Of a DNA stretch of 64,000 nt, positions 44,053 through 53,409 are shown piece after piece. The stretch is taken from assembly GCF_030908215.1 (NCBI RefSeq), contig NZ_JAVFJK010000008.1:109678-173677 (forward strand). Reading direction: 5' to 3'. A model generated the notes under the pieces. The model saw nothing but the letters and a program-made list of their open reading frames with translations. It was not told the DNA's origin and did no database searches. This stretch comes from Sinomonas sp. ASV486. Lineage in GTDB: Bacteria; Actinomycetota; Actinomycetes; Actinomycetales; Micrococcaceae. How positions within the stretch are numbered: position 1 is the first letter of the stretch; each line of letters opens with the position of its first letter. Both the position numbers and the translations under genes were made by a program.

Positions 44053-44946
44053 ATGGACCGAGCCTCCAGCAGCGCTGGGCGTCTGACCCTGCGCGCACTG
44101 TCCTGTGCCATGGCGGTGCCCCTCCTCGCGGGGTGCGCCGGCCCGCTCGAAGCACTTCCGGCGTCGTCCGGCGGCGCCATCGGCACCGTATCCCGCCCAA
44201 CGGAAGGCGCGGCCCTCCGGGTCTTGCCACCCGCTGCGGTGCCGTATGGCACTGCCCCGATCGCGATCATTCCCCGCACGACGCCGGCCCGTCGCCTCAC
44301 GCCGGCAGATCGCCTTCCGCTCGGCTCCTTCACCGTCAATGCAGCCACTCAGCGGAACGAGCCTGTGCTGGGGGATCTCTCGAGGGCCGCGGTCCTGATC
44401 GGCGACTCGCAGTCAGAGCCGACGGACAGCTGGGTGCGGCGGGGCCTCGAGCACGCGGGGTATTCGGTGTACTTCGCCGGCAGCGGGGGCACGGGCTATT
44501 CCGTCGGCATCCCGAAGGTCCACGACTACGCCAACGCACTGAGGCTCGGCGACTGGCGGCTGCCCGCGGGCCGCCCGCGCCTCGTCGTGGTCCAGGGCGG
44601 GGGGAACGACGCATCGCGCAACTCGGCCGATTCGGCGATTGCCAACGGCGCCATCACCCTGTTCGCCGAGCTGCGCCGCACGTACCCCGGCGCCCGGATC
44701 GTCATGGTCGGAACGCTCGCGAAGTCGGCTGCCGACGGCGGCGGACGCCGGACCGAGGTCGATGCGCTCCTGCAGCGCACCGCGGCCGCACTCGATGTTC
44801 CGTTCGTTGGCTGCGGCGACTGGATCTCCCGCTACGGGCTCGCGGGGGAGCTCGTCGACGGAGTGCACCTCAGCCCGCAGGGGAAGGCGCGTCTCGCCCC
44901 GGTATTCGCTGACGCGCTGGCCGCGAGGGGCCTCGCACTCTCCTGA
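44053..44946 (+). CDS. SGNH/GDSL hydrolase-like lipoprotein
   Basis: The 297-aa protein has a lipoprotein signal ending in LLAGC (Cys28). The hydrolase domain starts with VLIGDSQSEPTDSWVRRGLE, with Ser119 in GDS as the nucleophile, VVVQGGGND as the oxyanion block and DGVHLSPQGK with Asp269 and His272 as the catalytic pair. Substrates in this family include acetylated wall polymers. The ATG has GAAGGA about 7 nt upstream. A wall or surface polymer deacetylase is an inference. Confidence 0.82.
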   Translation: MDRASSSAGRLTLRALSCAMAVPLLAGCAGPLEALPASSGGAIGTVSRPTEGAALRVLPPAAVPYGTAPIAIIPRTTPARRLTPADRLPLGSFTVNAATQRNEPVLGDLSRAAVLIGDSQSEPTDSWVRRGLEHAGYSVYFAGSGGTGYSVGIPKVHDYANALRLGDWRLPAGRPRLVVVQGGGNDASRNSADSAIANGAITLFAELRRTYPGARIVMVGTLAKSAADGGGRRTEVDALLQRTAAALDVPFVGCGDWISRYGLAGELVDGVHLSPQGKARLAPVFADALAARGLALS

Positions 44947-44993
44947 GCTTGAGTCCCCCCGCGGCCGATTGCCCCGAACCCTCCGTGTCCGCT

Positions 44994-46802
44994 CTATGCG
45001 GCGTCCGGCGGAAGCAGTAGCTTGCCGCCCGGGATGGCCTCCAGGAGCGCCCGCGTGTAGTCCTGCTGCGGCGCGTCGAACACCGAATCGGTCGCCCCGG
45101 TCTCGACGAGCCTGCCCTTCTCCATGACGCACACGTGGTCCGCGATCTGCCGCACCACAGCGAGGTCGTGCGTGATGAAGAGGTATGTCAGTCCGAGCCG
45201 TTCCTGGAGGTCCGCGAGCAGGTTGAGGACCTGCGCCTGGACCAGAACGTCGAGGGCCGAGACCGCCTCGTCGCAGATGATCACCTCGGGATCGAGTGCG
45301 AGAGCGCGGGCAATGGCAACCCGCTGGCGCTGACCGCCCGAGAGCTCGTTCGGGTACCGCTGCATCGCCGACTGCGGAAGCGCGACCTGGTCGAGGAGCT
45401 CGCGAACCTTGAGCTCGCGTGAGGCCCTGTCTCCGATGCCATGGGTCCGCAGCGGCTCCTCAATGGTCCGGTAGATGTTGTACATCGGATCGAGCGAGCC
45501 GTAGGGGTCCTGAAAGATTGGCTGGACTCGACGACGGAACGCGAACAGCTGCTTCCGGTCGAGCGTCGCCGTGTCGACGCCGTCGAACACAATCCGGCCT
45601 GAGGTCGGGGCCAGGAGCTGGAGGACCATCTGGGCCACCGTCGACTTGCCGGAGCCCGACTCGCCCACGATCGCCATGGTGGTTCCCCGGCGCACCCGGA
45701 AGCTCACGGAATCGACGGCCGTGAAGTCTGTCGACCGACCCAGCCCCCCGGAACGGAGCTTGAAGACCTTCGTCAGGTCCTCGACCACAAGCGCGTCGTC
45801 GGGCACTTCCTCTGGCCCAGCCGCGGCGGGCGTCTCCTGCGTTTCCACGGCTTCGAGTGCCGTCGCCTCGGCACGCTCGGCAGCCTTGGCCCTGGCCTCG
45901 TCCGAGGCTGTCAGGAGCTCAGTCGGCTCGATGCCGGCCTCCTTCGCCACTTGGATGCGCCGGGATGCGAGCGAAGGTGCCTTGGCCACGAGCCGCTGCG
46001 TGTACGGGTGCAGGGGGTTGCGCAGGATTTCGAGCGAGGGACCAGACTCCACCACCTTGCCCTGGTACATCACCACGACCTTGTCCGCGCGCTCGGCCGC
46101 GAGGCCGAGGTCATGCGTGATGAGGAGGACCGACGTGCCGAGCTCCCCCGTCATTGTCTGGAGGTGGTCGAGGATCTTGCGCTGGACCGTGACATCGAGG
46201 GCCGAGGTCGGTTCGTCGGCAATCAGGAGCTTGGGCGCGCACGAGAGCCCGATCGCGATGAGCGCGCGCTGACGCATGCCTCCAGAGAACTCATGCGGGT
46301 ACTGCTTGGCGCGCCGCTCGGCGTCCGGGAGCCCCGCTTCCGCGAGCGCGCGCGCGACGTCGGCCGGCTTGTCCGCCTTCCCGTTGGCACGCAGCGTCTC
46401 CCTGACCTGATAGCCGATCTTCCACACCGGATTGAGGTTGGACATCGGGTCCTGGGGGACCATGCCGATCGTGTTGCCGCGCAGCTCGATCATGCGCTTC
46501 TCGGGCGCATGGGCGATGTCCTCGCCGTCGAGCAGGATCTGCCCCCCCGTGACGCGCCCGTTACTCGGCAGGAGGCCGATCGCGGCGAGCGCCGTCGTCG
46601 ACTTCCCAGATCCCGACTCCCCCACGATCGCGAGCGTCTCGCCGGGCATGATCTTCAGGTGGGCGTCGCGGACGGCCCTCAATTCGCCCGAGCTGGTCGT
46701 GAAGGCGATCTCCAGATCGCGGATCTCGAGGATCGGACGACCGCCGGGCCCCTCGTCGTCGATGATCGCCGGAATGCCGGCTGCAGTAGTCTTCTCGGTC
46801 AT
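44994..46802 (-). CDS. Oligopeptide ABC transporter, fused two-domain ATPase (DppD-DppF)
   Basis: This 602-aa protein holds two ABC domains. Domain 1 has GESGSGKSTTALAAIG and FSGGMRQRALIAIGLS, then [16 protein letters not shown]; domain 2 (from about residue 300) has [31 protein letters not shown] and VIICDEAVSALDVLVQ. In most bacteria these are separate DppD and DppF proteins. A linker of about 50 residues rich in Ala/Glu joins them. It overlaps the permease gene by 4 bp (ATGA) and ends the operon. Confidence 0.92.
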   Translation of the reverse strand: MTEKTTAAGIPAIIDDEGPGGRPILEIRDLEIAFTTSSGELRAVRDAHLKIMPGETLAIVGESGSGKSTTALAAIGLLPSNGRVTGGQILLDGEDIAHAPEKRMIELRGNTIGMVPQDPMSNLNPVWKIGYQVRETLRANGKADKPADVARALAEAGLPDAERRAKQYPHEFSGGMRQRALIAIGLSCAPKLLIADEPTSALDVTVQRKILDHLQTMTGELGTSVLLITHDLGLAAERADKVVVMYQGKVVESGPSLEILRNPLHPYTQRLVAKAPSLASRRIQVAKEAGIEPTELLTASDEARAKAAERAEATALEAVETQETPAAAGPEEVPDDALVVEDLTKVFKLRSGGLGRSTDFTAVDSVSFRVRRGTTMAIVGESGSGKSTVAQMVLQLLAPTSGRIVFDGVDTATLDRKQLFAFRRRVQPIFQDPYGSLDPMYNIYRTIEEPLRTHGIGDRASRELKVRELLDQVALPQSAMQRYPNELSGGQRQRVAIARALALDPEVIICDEAVSALDVLVQAQVLNLLADLQERLGLTYLFITHDLAVVRQIADHVCVMEKGRLVETGATDSVFDAPQQDYTRALLEAIPGGKLLLPPDAA

Positions 46803-47749
46803 CGGGTCCTGCTCTTCGGGTCGAGGGCGTCGCGGACCGCGTCGCCGAGCATGATGAAGCTCAGCACGCAGAGGGACAAAGCCACGGACGGGTAGATGAG
46901 GATCATCGGATTCGTGCGGATCGACTGCTGTGCGGCCGCGATGTCGTGGCCCCATGACATGACGGACTCGGGCACGCCGATGCCGAGGAACGAGAGCGTT
47001 GCCTCCGTGACGATGAACACGCCGAGCTCGAGCGTCGCGAGCACGATCACCGGGGCGATGGCATTGGGCAGCACGTGGCGCAGGAGCGCGCCGAACCTCG
47101 AGACACCGAGCGAGCGGGCAGCGGTCACAAAGTCCGCGTTGCGCACCTCGATGACCGCTCCGCGCGTGATGCGCGCCATTTGGGGCCACGCCAGCATGGC
47201 AATGACGAGCACCACCGTCCACACGCTCTTGTTCTCCCGGAACAGCGGGAGCTGCGTGATGACGAGCGCTCCGAGCACGAGGGGCAGGGCGAAGAAGATG
47301 TCGCCGAGCCGTGCGAGGAGGGCATCGAGCCAGCCGCCGTAATACCCCGCCAGAGCGCCGAAGGTCACGCCGATCACGAGGACGCACAGCACCGCAAGGA
47401 CGCCGACCGTCAGAGAGGCCTGGGTCCCGTGGACCACCCGCGAGTAGAGGTCGCAGCCCTGGAACGTGAACCCGAAGGGGTGACCGTCTCTCGGGCCGGC
47501 CTCGGAATTCTCCAGGAGGCAGTTCTCATTCGGCGGGGTCTGGGTGAGGGCACCGGGGAAGAGCGCAATGAAGACGAGCGCGAGGATCATGATCGAGGAG
47601 ATGATGAACAGCGGGCGACGGCGCAGCTTGCGCCAGGCGTCGGCCCACAGGCTCAGCGGGGCTTCTTCAACCCGGAGGGCATCGGTGGCGCCGAGCCCCA
47701 CCTCATCGAACGGGGCAACGAAGTGCCCCTCAGTGCGTTCAGGCTTCAT
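46799..47749 (-). CDS. Oligopeptide ABC transporter permease (DppC type)
   Basis: The 316-aa permease has an N-terminal cytoplasmic segment, a first helix (PLFIISSIMILALVFIALFP), a long external loop and five more helices with the BPD-transport EAA motif FVTAARSLGVSRFGALLRHV. I chose the ATG at 47749 (MKPERTEGH), which overlaps the end of the upstream permease gene by 11 bp (ATGAAGCCTGA). It pairs with that DppB-type protein. Confidence 0.9.
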   Translation of the reverse strand: MKPERTEGHFVAPFDEVGLGATDALRVEEAPLSLWADAWRKLRRRPLFIISSIMILALVFIALFPGALTQTPPNENCLLENSEAGPRDGHPFGFTFQGCDLYSRVVHGTQASLTVGVLAVLCVLVIGVTFGALAGYYGGWLDALLARLGDIFFALPLVLGALVITQLPLFRENKSVWTVVLVIAMLAWPQMARITRGAVIEVRNADFVTAARSLGVSRFGALLRHVLPNAIAPVIVLATLELGVFIVTEATLSFLGIGVPESVMSWGHDIAAAQQSIRTNPMILIYPSVALSLCVLSFIMLGDAVRDALDPKSRTR

Positions 47750-48668
47750 AGCGGATCCTCGGGTCGAGCCAGGCATACAGGAGGTCCACGAGCAGGTTCG
47801 CGAGCACGAACACGAGGACGAGCACGCTCACGATCGCGACCACGGTGGGGCCCTCGCCGCGCAGCGTGGCCTGGTAGAGCTTGTTCCCCACACCGGGGAC
47901 GTTGAAGATGCCCTCGGTGACAATCGCGCCGCCCATGAGGCCGCCGAGGTTGGCGCCGAGATAGGTCACCACCGGGATCATCGAGTTGCGCAGGATGTGG
48001 GCGAGCACAACGCGGGGGCGGGACAGGCCCTTCGCGGTTGCGGTGCGGACATAGTCCGCGTTCATGTTCTCGATGACCGAGGCCCTCGTGAGACGCAGCA
48101 CGTAGGCGAACGAGACGAGGCCGAGCACGATCGCCGGGAGGAGGAGGTTGCCCCAGTCGGCCTGAGCGCCCACCGTGGGCTTCGCCCAACCGAGATAGAC
48201 GCCGAACACGAGCTGGAACACGAAGCCCAGAACGAAGGTCGGAACGGCAATGACCACGAGGGAGGCGATCAGAACGGTGGAATCGAAGACGCCGCCGCGG
48301 CGGAGGCCGGCCCACAGGCCGAACAGGACTCCGAAGATCGCCTGGATGGCGAGCGCCTCGACCGCAAGCATCGCCGTGACCGGGAAGATCCTGGCGAGCG
48401 TCGCGGCGATGGGCTGCTGCGTGAAGTCGACGCCCAGGTCGAGCGTGAAGAGGTTCTTGAGGAAGATCCCGTACTGGACGAGGAACGGCTGGTCGAGGTG
48501 GTACTGGGCGCGCAGCGCGTCGATGACGCTCTGCGGCGGCTGCCTGTCACCGAAGAGGGCAGCAATGGGGTCTCCGGGGAGCGCGAAGACCATGAAGTAG
48601 ACGAGCAGAGTCGTCCCGAGGAACACCGGGATGACTTGGAGCAGACGGCGGAGGATGTAGCGGATCAT
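47739..48668 (-). CDS. Oligopeptide ABC transporter permease (DppB type)
   Basis: This 309-aa protein has the normal DppB layout: first helix VIPVFLGTTLLVYFMVFALP, external domain with LDQPFLVQYGIFLKNLFTLD, and later helices with VRTATAKGLSRPRVVLAHIL as the EAA loop. Length is normal, unlike the larger OppB of the neighbouring operon. It lies downstream of the binding-protein gene with an intervening hairpin. Confidence 0.9.
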   Translation of the reverse strand: MIRYILRRLLQVIPVFLGTTLLVYFMVFALPGDPIAALFGDRQPPQSVIDALRAQYHLDQPFLVQYGIFLKNLFTLDLGVDFTQQPIAATLARIFPVTAMLAVEALAIQAIFGVLFGLWAGLRRGGVFDSTVLIASLVVIAVPTFVLGFVFQLVFGVYLGWAKPTVGAQADWGNLLLPAIVLGLVSFAYVLRLTRASVIENMNADYVRTATAKGLSRPRVVLAHILRNSMIPVVTYLGANLGGLMGGAIVTEGIFNVPGVGNKLYQATLRGEGPTVVAIVSVLVLVFVLANLLVDLLYAWLDPRIRYEA

Positions 48669-48729
48669 CGCGGCCCTCCGGCGTGCTGGGCACAGGATCG
48701 TGCCATGGAGCTGGGCCTTCCTATCAGAT

Positions 48730-48762
48730 GCCGAGGGCCCGGCGGGTGGCCGGGCCCTCGGC
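48730..48762 (-). terminator. Intercistronic hairpin between binding protein and permease genes
   Basis: GCCGAGGGCCCGGC and GCCGGGCCCTCGGC pair perfectly over 14 bp with a 5-nt loop. It follows the stop of the substrate-binding-protein gene on the minus strand. It probably limits downstream permease expression or protects the upstream mRNA. Confidence 0.8.
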
Positions 48763-48787
48763 TGCGATCAGAGCGCGCGGGCGCGCG

Positions 48788-50473
48788 TCACTTCGCCTGG
48801 ATGTTGTAGTACAGGATGGCCCCGTTCCAGCCGGACTCGGCCTTGACCACGTGGTTGCTCCACACGAGCGGCCTCGTGTAGTCCCACAGGGGGACGCCCG
48901 GCAGGTCCTTGAACAGGATCTCCTGGGCCTTGTTGAACTTGTCGCTGGCCTCCTGCGTGGTCTTGGCCGCGAGGCCCTCCTTGAGGAGCTTGTCGAAGTC
49001 GGGGTTCGAGTACTTCTCGTAGTTCGAGGACGCTCCCGTGGCCCAGACCGGTCCGAGGAAGTTGTAGAGCGACGGGTAGTCGCCCTGCCAGCCAGCGCGC
49101 GTCAGGCCCGGGAGGCTCTGCGACTTGCGGAGGTTGAGCACCTCGGCGAACTTCGCGAACGGCTGGATCTCGGCCTGGATGCCGAGGTTGTTCTTGAAGT
49201 TGTTGGCGACCGCCTCGATCCACTCCTTGTTCCCGCCATCGGTGTTCGACGCGATCTGGAGCGGCTTCGAACCGTCGTACGGCTTGATCTTCTCGGCCTG
49301 GGCCCAGAGGTCCTTGGCCTTCGCGGGATCGTACTTGAGCACCTCGTTGCCCGGAATGTCGGCCTTGTAACCCTCGATGACCGGCGGCGCGTATCCCGTC
49401 GCCGGCGTGCGGGTACCGTTGAAGACGACCTTCGCGATCTCCTCGCGGTTGATCGCGTAGGAGAGTGCCTGGCGACGCAGCTTGCCCGCGTCACCCTGGA
49501 AGTTCGGGTTGTAGCCCGGGATGTTCAGCGTCGAGTCCGTCGCGATCGGCTTGGTCGAGTTCCGGTCAGGGAAGTCGCTCGTGTACGTCTTGAGCGCGTT
49601 CGAGGGCAGCACGTCGGTGACGTCCAGGTTGTCCGCCTGGAGATCGGTGTAGGCCGGGCCCGGATCCGTGTAGAACTTGAAGGTCACGCCGCCGTTCTTG
49701 GCTTCGCGGGGTCCCTTGTAGTCGGGGTTCTTCACGAGCGAGATCGACTGGTCGTGAACCCAGGAGCCCGTGTCCTTGGCCATCTTGTACGGGCCGTTCC
49801 CCACGGGGTTCTCGCCGAACTTCTTCGGGTCCTTGAGCGCCTCGGAGGGAAGCGGATAGAAGGCCGAGTAGCCGAGGCGCAGAGACCAGTCCGACTCGGG
49901 CTGGGCGAGCTTGACGGTGATCGTCGAATCGTCCTTGGCGCTCAGGCCGGACATGGTCTGGGCCGTCGGCGCCGGAGTGGTCTTGGTCTTGCCATCGGCA
50001 CCCGTCTCCTTCTTGACGGCGCTGACGGCGTCATAGCCCTCGAGGGACTCGAAGAAGAACCCGTTGTTCTGGAGGTTTGTGCTCAGCGCCGCAAAGTTCC
50101 AGGAGTCAACGAACGTCTTGGCGGTGATGGCCTCGCCGTTGGTGAACTTGGACCCCTGCTTGACCTTGATCGTCCAGGTCTGGGAATCCGTCGTGTCGAT
50201 GCTCTCGGCGAGGTCGTTGACCGGCTTGCCGTTGGGATCGTAGGCCCTCAGTCCGGCGAACAGCTGGTCCACGACGCGGCCGCCATAGACCTCGTTCGTG
50301 TTGGCAGGCAGGAGAGGATTCTGCGGCTCGTTGCTGTACGCCGTGATGACCTTGTTCGGATCGCCGGTGGCCTGGGTTCCCCCTCCGGTGCCGGATCCGC
50401 CGCCGCAGGCGCTGAGCGCGAGCGCGACAGAAGCGGCGACCCCAAGGGTCCTGGACATGCGTGAAAGACGCAT
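48788..50473 (-). CDS. Peptide ABC transporter substrate-binding lipoprotein (SBP family 5)
   Basis: The 561-aa lipoprotein has a signal MRLSRMSRTLGVAASVALAL ending in LSAC (Cys23), then a Gly/Ser linker and an SBP-bac-5 domain with KVITAYSNEPQNPLLPANTN, TVKLAQPESDWSLRLGYSAF, YAINREEIAKVVFNGTRTPA and the usual C-terminal strands. The ATG at 50473 has AAGGAGCAAGGAA upstream. TTATAGAGAT (complement at 50559-50568) is a likely -10 region, shared with the other opp operon. Oligopeptides are the usual ligand. Confidence 0.92.
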   Translation of the reverse strand: MRLSRMSRTLGVAASVALALSACGGGSGTGGGTQATGDPNKVITAYSNEPQNPLLPANTNEVYGGRVVDQLFAGLRAYDPNGKPVNDLAESIDTTDSQTWTIKVKQGSKFTNGEAITAKTFVDSWNFAALSTNLQNNGFFFESLEGYDAVSAVKKETGADGKTKTTPAPTAQTMSGLSAKDDSTITVKLAQPESDWSLRLGYSAFYPLPSEALKDPKKFGENPVGNGPYKMAKDTGSWVHDQSISLVKNPDYKGPREAKNGGVTFKFYTDPGPAYTDLQADNLDVTDVLPSNALKTYTSDFPDRNSTKPIATDSTLNIPGYNPNFQGDAGKLRRQALSYAINREEIAKVVFNGTRTPATGYAPPVIEGYKADIPGNEVLKYDPAKAKDLWAQAEKIKPYDGSKPLQIASNTDGGNKEWIEAVANNFKNNLGIQAEIQPFAKFAEVLNLRKSQSLPGLTRAGWQGDYPSLYNFLGPVWATGASSNYEKYSNPDFDKLLKEGLAAKTTQEASDKFNKAQEILFKDLPGVPLWDYTRPLVWSNHVVKAESGWNGAILYYNIQAK

Positions 50474-50746
50474 TTCCTTGCTCCTTCGTTGAATGGTGCA
50501 TGGGTCCCCGCCTAGCGCAAGAACCTGTGTTGCCAAGCACTCGTCCCTGTGACTTGGCTTATAGAGATCCAGCCTAGCCCGAATCTGAAAATACGAAAGA
50601 ACCGTTTGCGAAATCGTGATCATGCCTCGGCGGCCTTCGGGCAGCACGACGAGAGGGCCCTCGTCCAGGGTCCTCTCGTGTTCGCGGTGCGTTGCCCGCT
50701 CAGCCGGACGGGCGGCGTCGTGCGGGGAAGGCTCCGGCCGCTCGCC

Positions 50747-52630
50747 TCACTCGATCCCGCTAGCGAGGAGCAGCTCGCGCAGCTCGCGGCGCTCGCGCTG
50801 CTTCTCGGGGTCCGGGAGCGGCACAGCAGCGAGGAGGCGCTGGGTATAGGCCTCCTGTGGGTTGCGGAGGATCTGGTCACGCGAGCCCTGCTCGACGATC
50901 CGGCCGCGCTGCATGACGCAGATGTGGTCGGCGAGGACGTCGATGACGGCGAGATCGTGCGTGACGAACAGGCACGCGAAACCGAGCTCCTTCTGCAGCC
51001 CCTGGAAGAGCTCGAGGACCTTCGCCTGGACGGAGACGTCGAGCGCCGAGGTAGGCTCGTCGGCGACCATGAGCTTTGGCTTGAGCGAAAGCGCACGGGC
51101 GATGCCGACGCGCTGCTTCTGCCCGCCGGAGAGCTCGTGTGGGTACCGGTTCCGATAGGACCGCGGAAGCTCAACCTGGTCCAGAAGCGTCTCAACGCGC
51201 TTCTGGAGCTCCGCGCCCTTCGCGACTCCCGCGAGCAGCATGGGCTCACCGATGGACTCGCCGATGGGCAGGCGCGGGTTCAGCGAGGACGAGGGGTCCT
51301 GGAACACCATTCCCACCGACCTGCGGATGTCATGGAGCTCCTTGGAGTTCTTCTTCAGCCCCGAGATCTCCTTGCCGCCCACCTTGAGCGAGCCCTCCGC
51401 AACCGGCAGGAGGCCGACGGCGGCGCGGCCGATCGTCGTCTTGCCCGAACCCGACTCGCCGACGAGCCCCACGACCTGGCCCGGGTACACGACGAGGTCG
51501 GCGCCCTCGACCGCACGGAAGGCCGGAACGCGCCCCTGCTTGGGGTACTCGATCGCGACGTCGGCGAGCTGCAGGATGGGGGCGCCGCGGCGCTCCTCGG
51601 CGGCTGTGGCCGCAGCAAGCGCCGCGCGGTTCTCCCTCTCGCGCTGGGCGAGTTCGGCGGGGTCGACTGCCTCGAGCTCCGCACCCGTAGCCGCAGCGAG
51701 GGCGGCCGTGATGTCAACGTCGTCCTCCGTCCCCTCGCCGCCCTGCCCCAGGTGGGGAACAGCTGCGAGGAGCGCCTGCGTGTACTCGTGCTGGGGGTTG
51801 TGGAAGATCTCCCCGGCCGTGCCGGCCTCGACGATCAGGCCACGCCGCATGACGGCGATCCGGTCGGCGAGGTCGGCGACCACCCCCATGTCGTGGGTGA
51901 TGAGGATGACCGCCGAGTTGAGCTTGTCCTTGAGATGGCGCATGAGGTCGAGGATCTCGGCCTGCACGGTCACATCGAGCGCCGTGGTCGGCTCGTCGGC
52001 GATGAGCAGCTTCGGGTCGCACGAGAGCGACTGTGCGATCATGGCGCGCTGGCGCTGGCCGCCCGAGAGCTGGTGCGGATAGGACTTGAACGCCTTCTCG
52101 GGGTCTGGCAGCTCGACGAGCTCGAGCATCTTGATCGCTCGGGCCTTCGCCTCGTCCGGGGAGACCGGGTTGTGGAGGCGGATCGTCTCGACGATCTGAT
52201 TGCCGATCGTGTACACCGGGTTGAGCGCCGTCATGGGCTCCTGGAAGATGACAGCCACGTCGTTGCCGCGCACGGAACGCCCCGCGGACGCCCTGTCCTT
52301 GCCCAAGAGCTCCCGGCCCATGAGCTTGACACTGCCCGAGACCTGGCTGTTGGACGGCAGGAGCCCGAGCAGGGCCATGGAACTAGCGGACTTGCCCGAG
52401 CCGGACTCGCCCACGATCGCGAGCACCTCTCCGGCACGCACCTCGTAGTTGAGACCGATGGCCGCAGGGACCCATTCCTTCTCAACGCCGAAATCGACGC
52501 TGAGGTCCTTCACCTCCAGGACCATCTGGCCCTTGACCAGGTCCTCGCCGACCCCGTTGGCGCGGTTCTTCGCGTCGCGGCTCCGTCCGTCCCGTCGGGG
52601 CCGGCCCGCTGTGCCGAGGTTCTCAGCCAT
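50747..52630 (-). CDS. Oligopeptide ABC transporter, fused two-domain ATPase (OppD-OppF)
   Basis: The 627-aa protein has two ABC domains. Domain 1 has GESGSGKSASSMALLGLL, LSGGQRQRAMIAQSLS and LLIADEPTTALDVTVQ; domain 2 has GESGSGKTTIGRAAVGLL, LSGGQKQRVGIARALSL and [16 protein letters not shown]. Like the other copy it is a fused DppD-DppF type. It has its own promoter region since the PH-domain gene separates it from the permeases it should serve. Binding-protein and permease genes of the same set lie at 53410-58125. Confidence 0.9.
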   Translation of the reverse strand: MAENLGTAGRPRRDGRSRDAKNRANGVGEDLVKGQMVLEVKDLSVDFGVEKEWVPAAIGLNYEVRAGEVLAIVGESGSGKSASSMALLGLLPSNSQVSGSVKLMGRELLGKDRASAGRSVRGNDVAVIFQEPMTALNPVYTIGNQIVETIRLHNPVSPDEAKARAIKMLELVELPDPEKAFKSYPHQLSGGQRQRAMIAQSLSCDPKLLIADEPTTALDVTVQAEILDLMRHLKDKLNSAVILITHDMGVVADLADRIAVMRRGLIVEAGTAGEIFHNPQHEYTQALLAAVPHLGQGGEGTEDDVDITAALAAATGAELEAVDPAELAQRERENRAALAAATAAEERRGAPILQLADVAIEYPKQGRVPAFRAVEGADLVVYPGQVVGLVGESGSGKTTIGRAAVGLLPVAEGSLKVGGKEISGLKKNSKELHDIRRSVGMVFQDPSSSLNPRLPIGESIGEPMLLAGVAKGAELQKRVETLLDQVELPRSYRNRYPHELSGGQKQRVGIARALSLKPKLMVADEPTSALDVSVQAKVLELFQGLQKELGFACLFVTHDLAVIDVLADHICVMQRGRIVEQGSRDQILRNPQEAYTQRLLAAVPLPDPEKQRERRELRELLLASGIE

Positions 52631-52724
52631 CGTTGTGCTTCCTTCCCTGCGCCGCCGGACCCAAGAGCTTCGGCCCGGGCGACGGAATCCTGAATTCGAT
52701 GCGACGTCCTGCATCATGGGGGGC

Positions 52725-53351
52725 ATGAGCGCGATGCAGCATGCCGGTCCCACCGACGTCTTCAAGGCCCGCAGCAACAGGCTGCTGGCCGTGGCCCTGT
52801 GGGCCCTCGCCGCGCTCGGCGCGGTGCTCACCGTCGCGCAGTCCGGGCTGCCGGGCGTGCGCTACCTCGCTCCCCTGGCCCTCATGGCCTGGGCCGGCTG
52901 GGCGCTCTTCTGGCGCCCCGCCGTGGTGGTGAGCGATTCTGGCGTCGAGCTCGTCAATCCGGTGCGCAGCGTCGGGGTGCCGTGGGAGGCCCTCGCGTAT
53001 GTCGACACGAAGTTCGCCCTCACGCTCGGGACCGGGGCCGGCCGGTTCACGGCGTGGGCCGCGCCGGGCCCCGGGGCGCTCGGCGCCCGCCGGGCGCGCC
53101 CAGAGCATCTGACGGGGCTCCCCGATTCGAGCTTCGGCCCCGAGCACACCGTGCGGCCGGGCGATCTCGGCAACACGGTGTCCGGCCAGGCGGCGATCCT
53201 CGTCCGACGCCGCTGGGCCGGGCAGGTGGACCGCGGTGCCGTGGCCGGGGGCCAGGTCGAGGAGACGCCCGTGGCCCGCTCGGTGGCGTGGGGTGTGCTC
53301 GCGCTGGGCCTCGTCCTCGTGGTCGGCACGGTCATCACGTTCGCCGCGTGA
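52725..53351 (+). CDS. PH-domain membrane protein (DUF2581-like)
   Basis: This 208-aa protein has two N-terminal membrane helices (LLAVALWALAALGAVLTVAQ and YLAPLALMAWAGWALFW), a bacterial PH-like domain with VVSDSGVELVNPVRSVGVPW and EALAYVDTKFALTLGTGAGR, and a C-terminal helix (VAWGVLALGLVLVVGTVITF). ATGs at 52716 and 52725 are both possible; I chose 52725. It is oriented opposite to the opp genes on both sides and splits the operon in two. Function unknown. Confidence 0.78.
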   Translation: MSAMQHAGPTDVFKARSNRLLAVALWALAALGAVLTVAQSGLPGVRYLAPLALMAWAGWALFWRPAVVVSDSGVELVNPVRSVGVPWEALAYVDTKFALTLGTGAGRFTAWAAPGPGALGARRARPEHLTGLPDSSFGPEHTVRPGDLGNTVSGQAAILVRRRWAGQVDRGAVAGGQVEETPVARSVAWGVLALGLVLVVGTVITFAA

Positions 53352-53409
53352 GCCGGGGCCAGCCCCGCGGCCCGCAGCGCGCGGTCCCGCGATCGGCGTC
53401 GCGCGCACG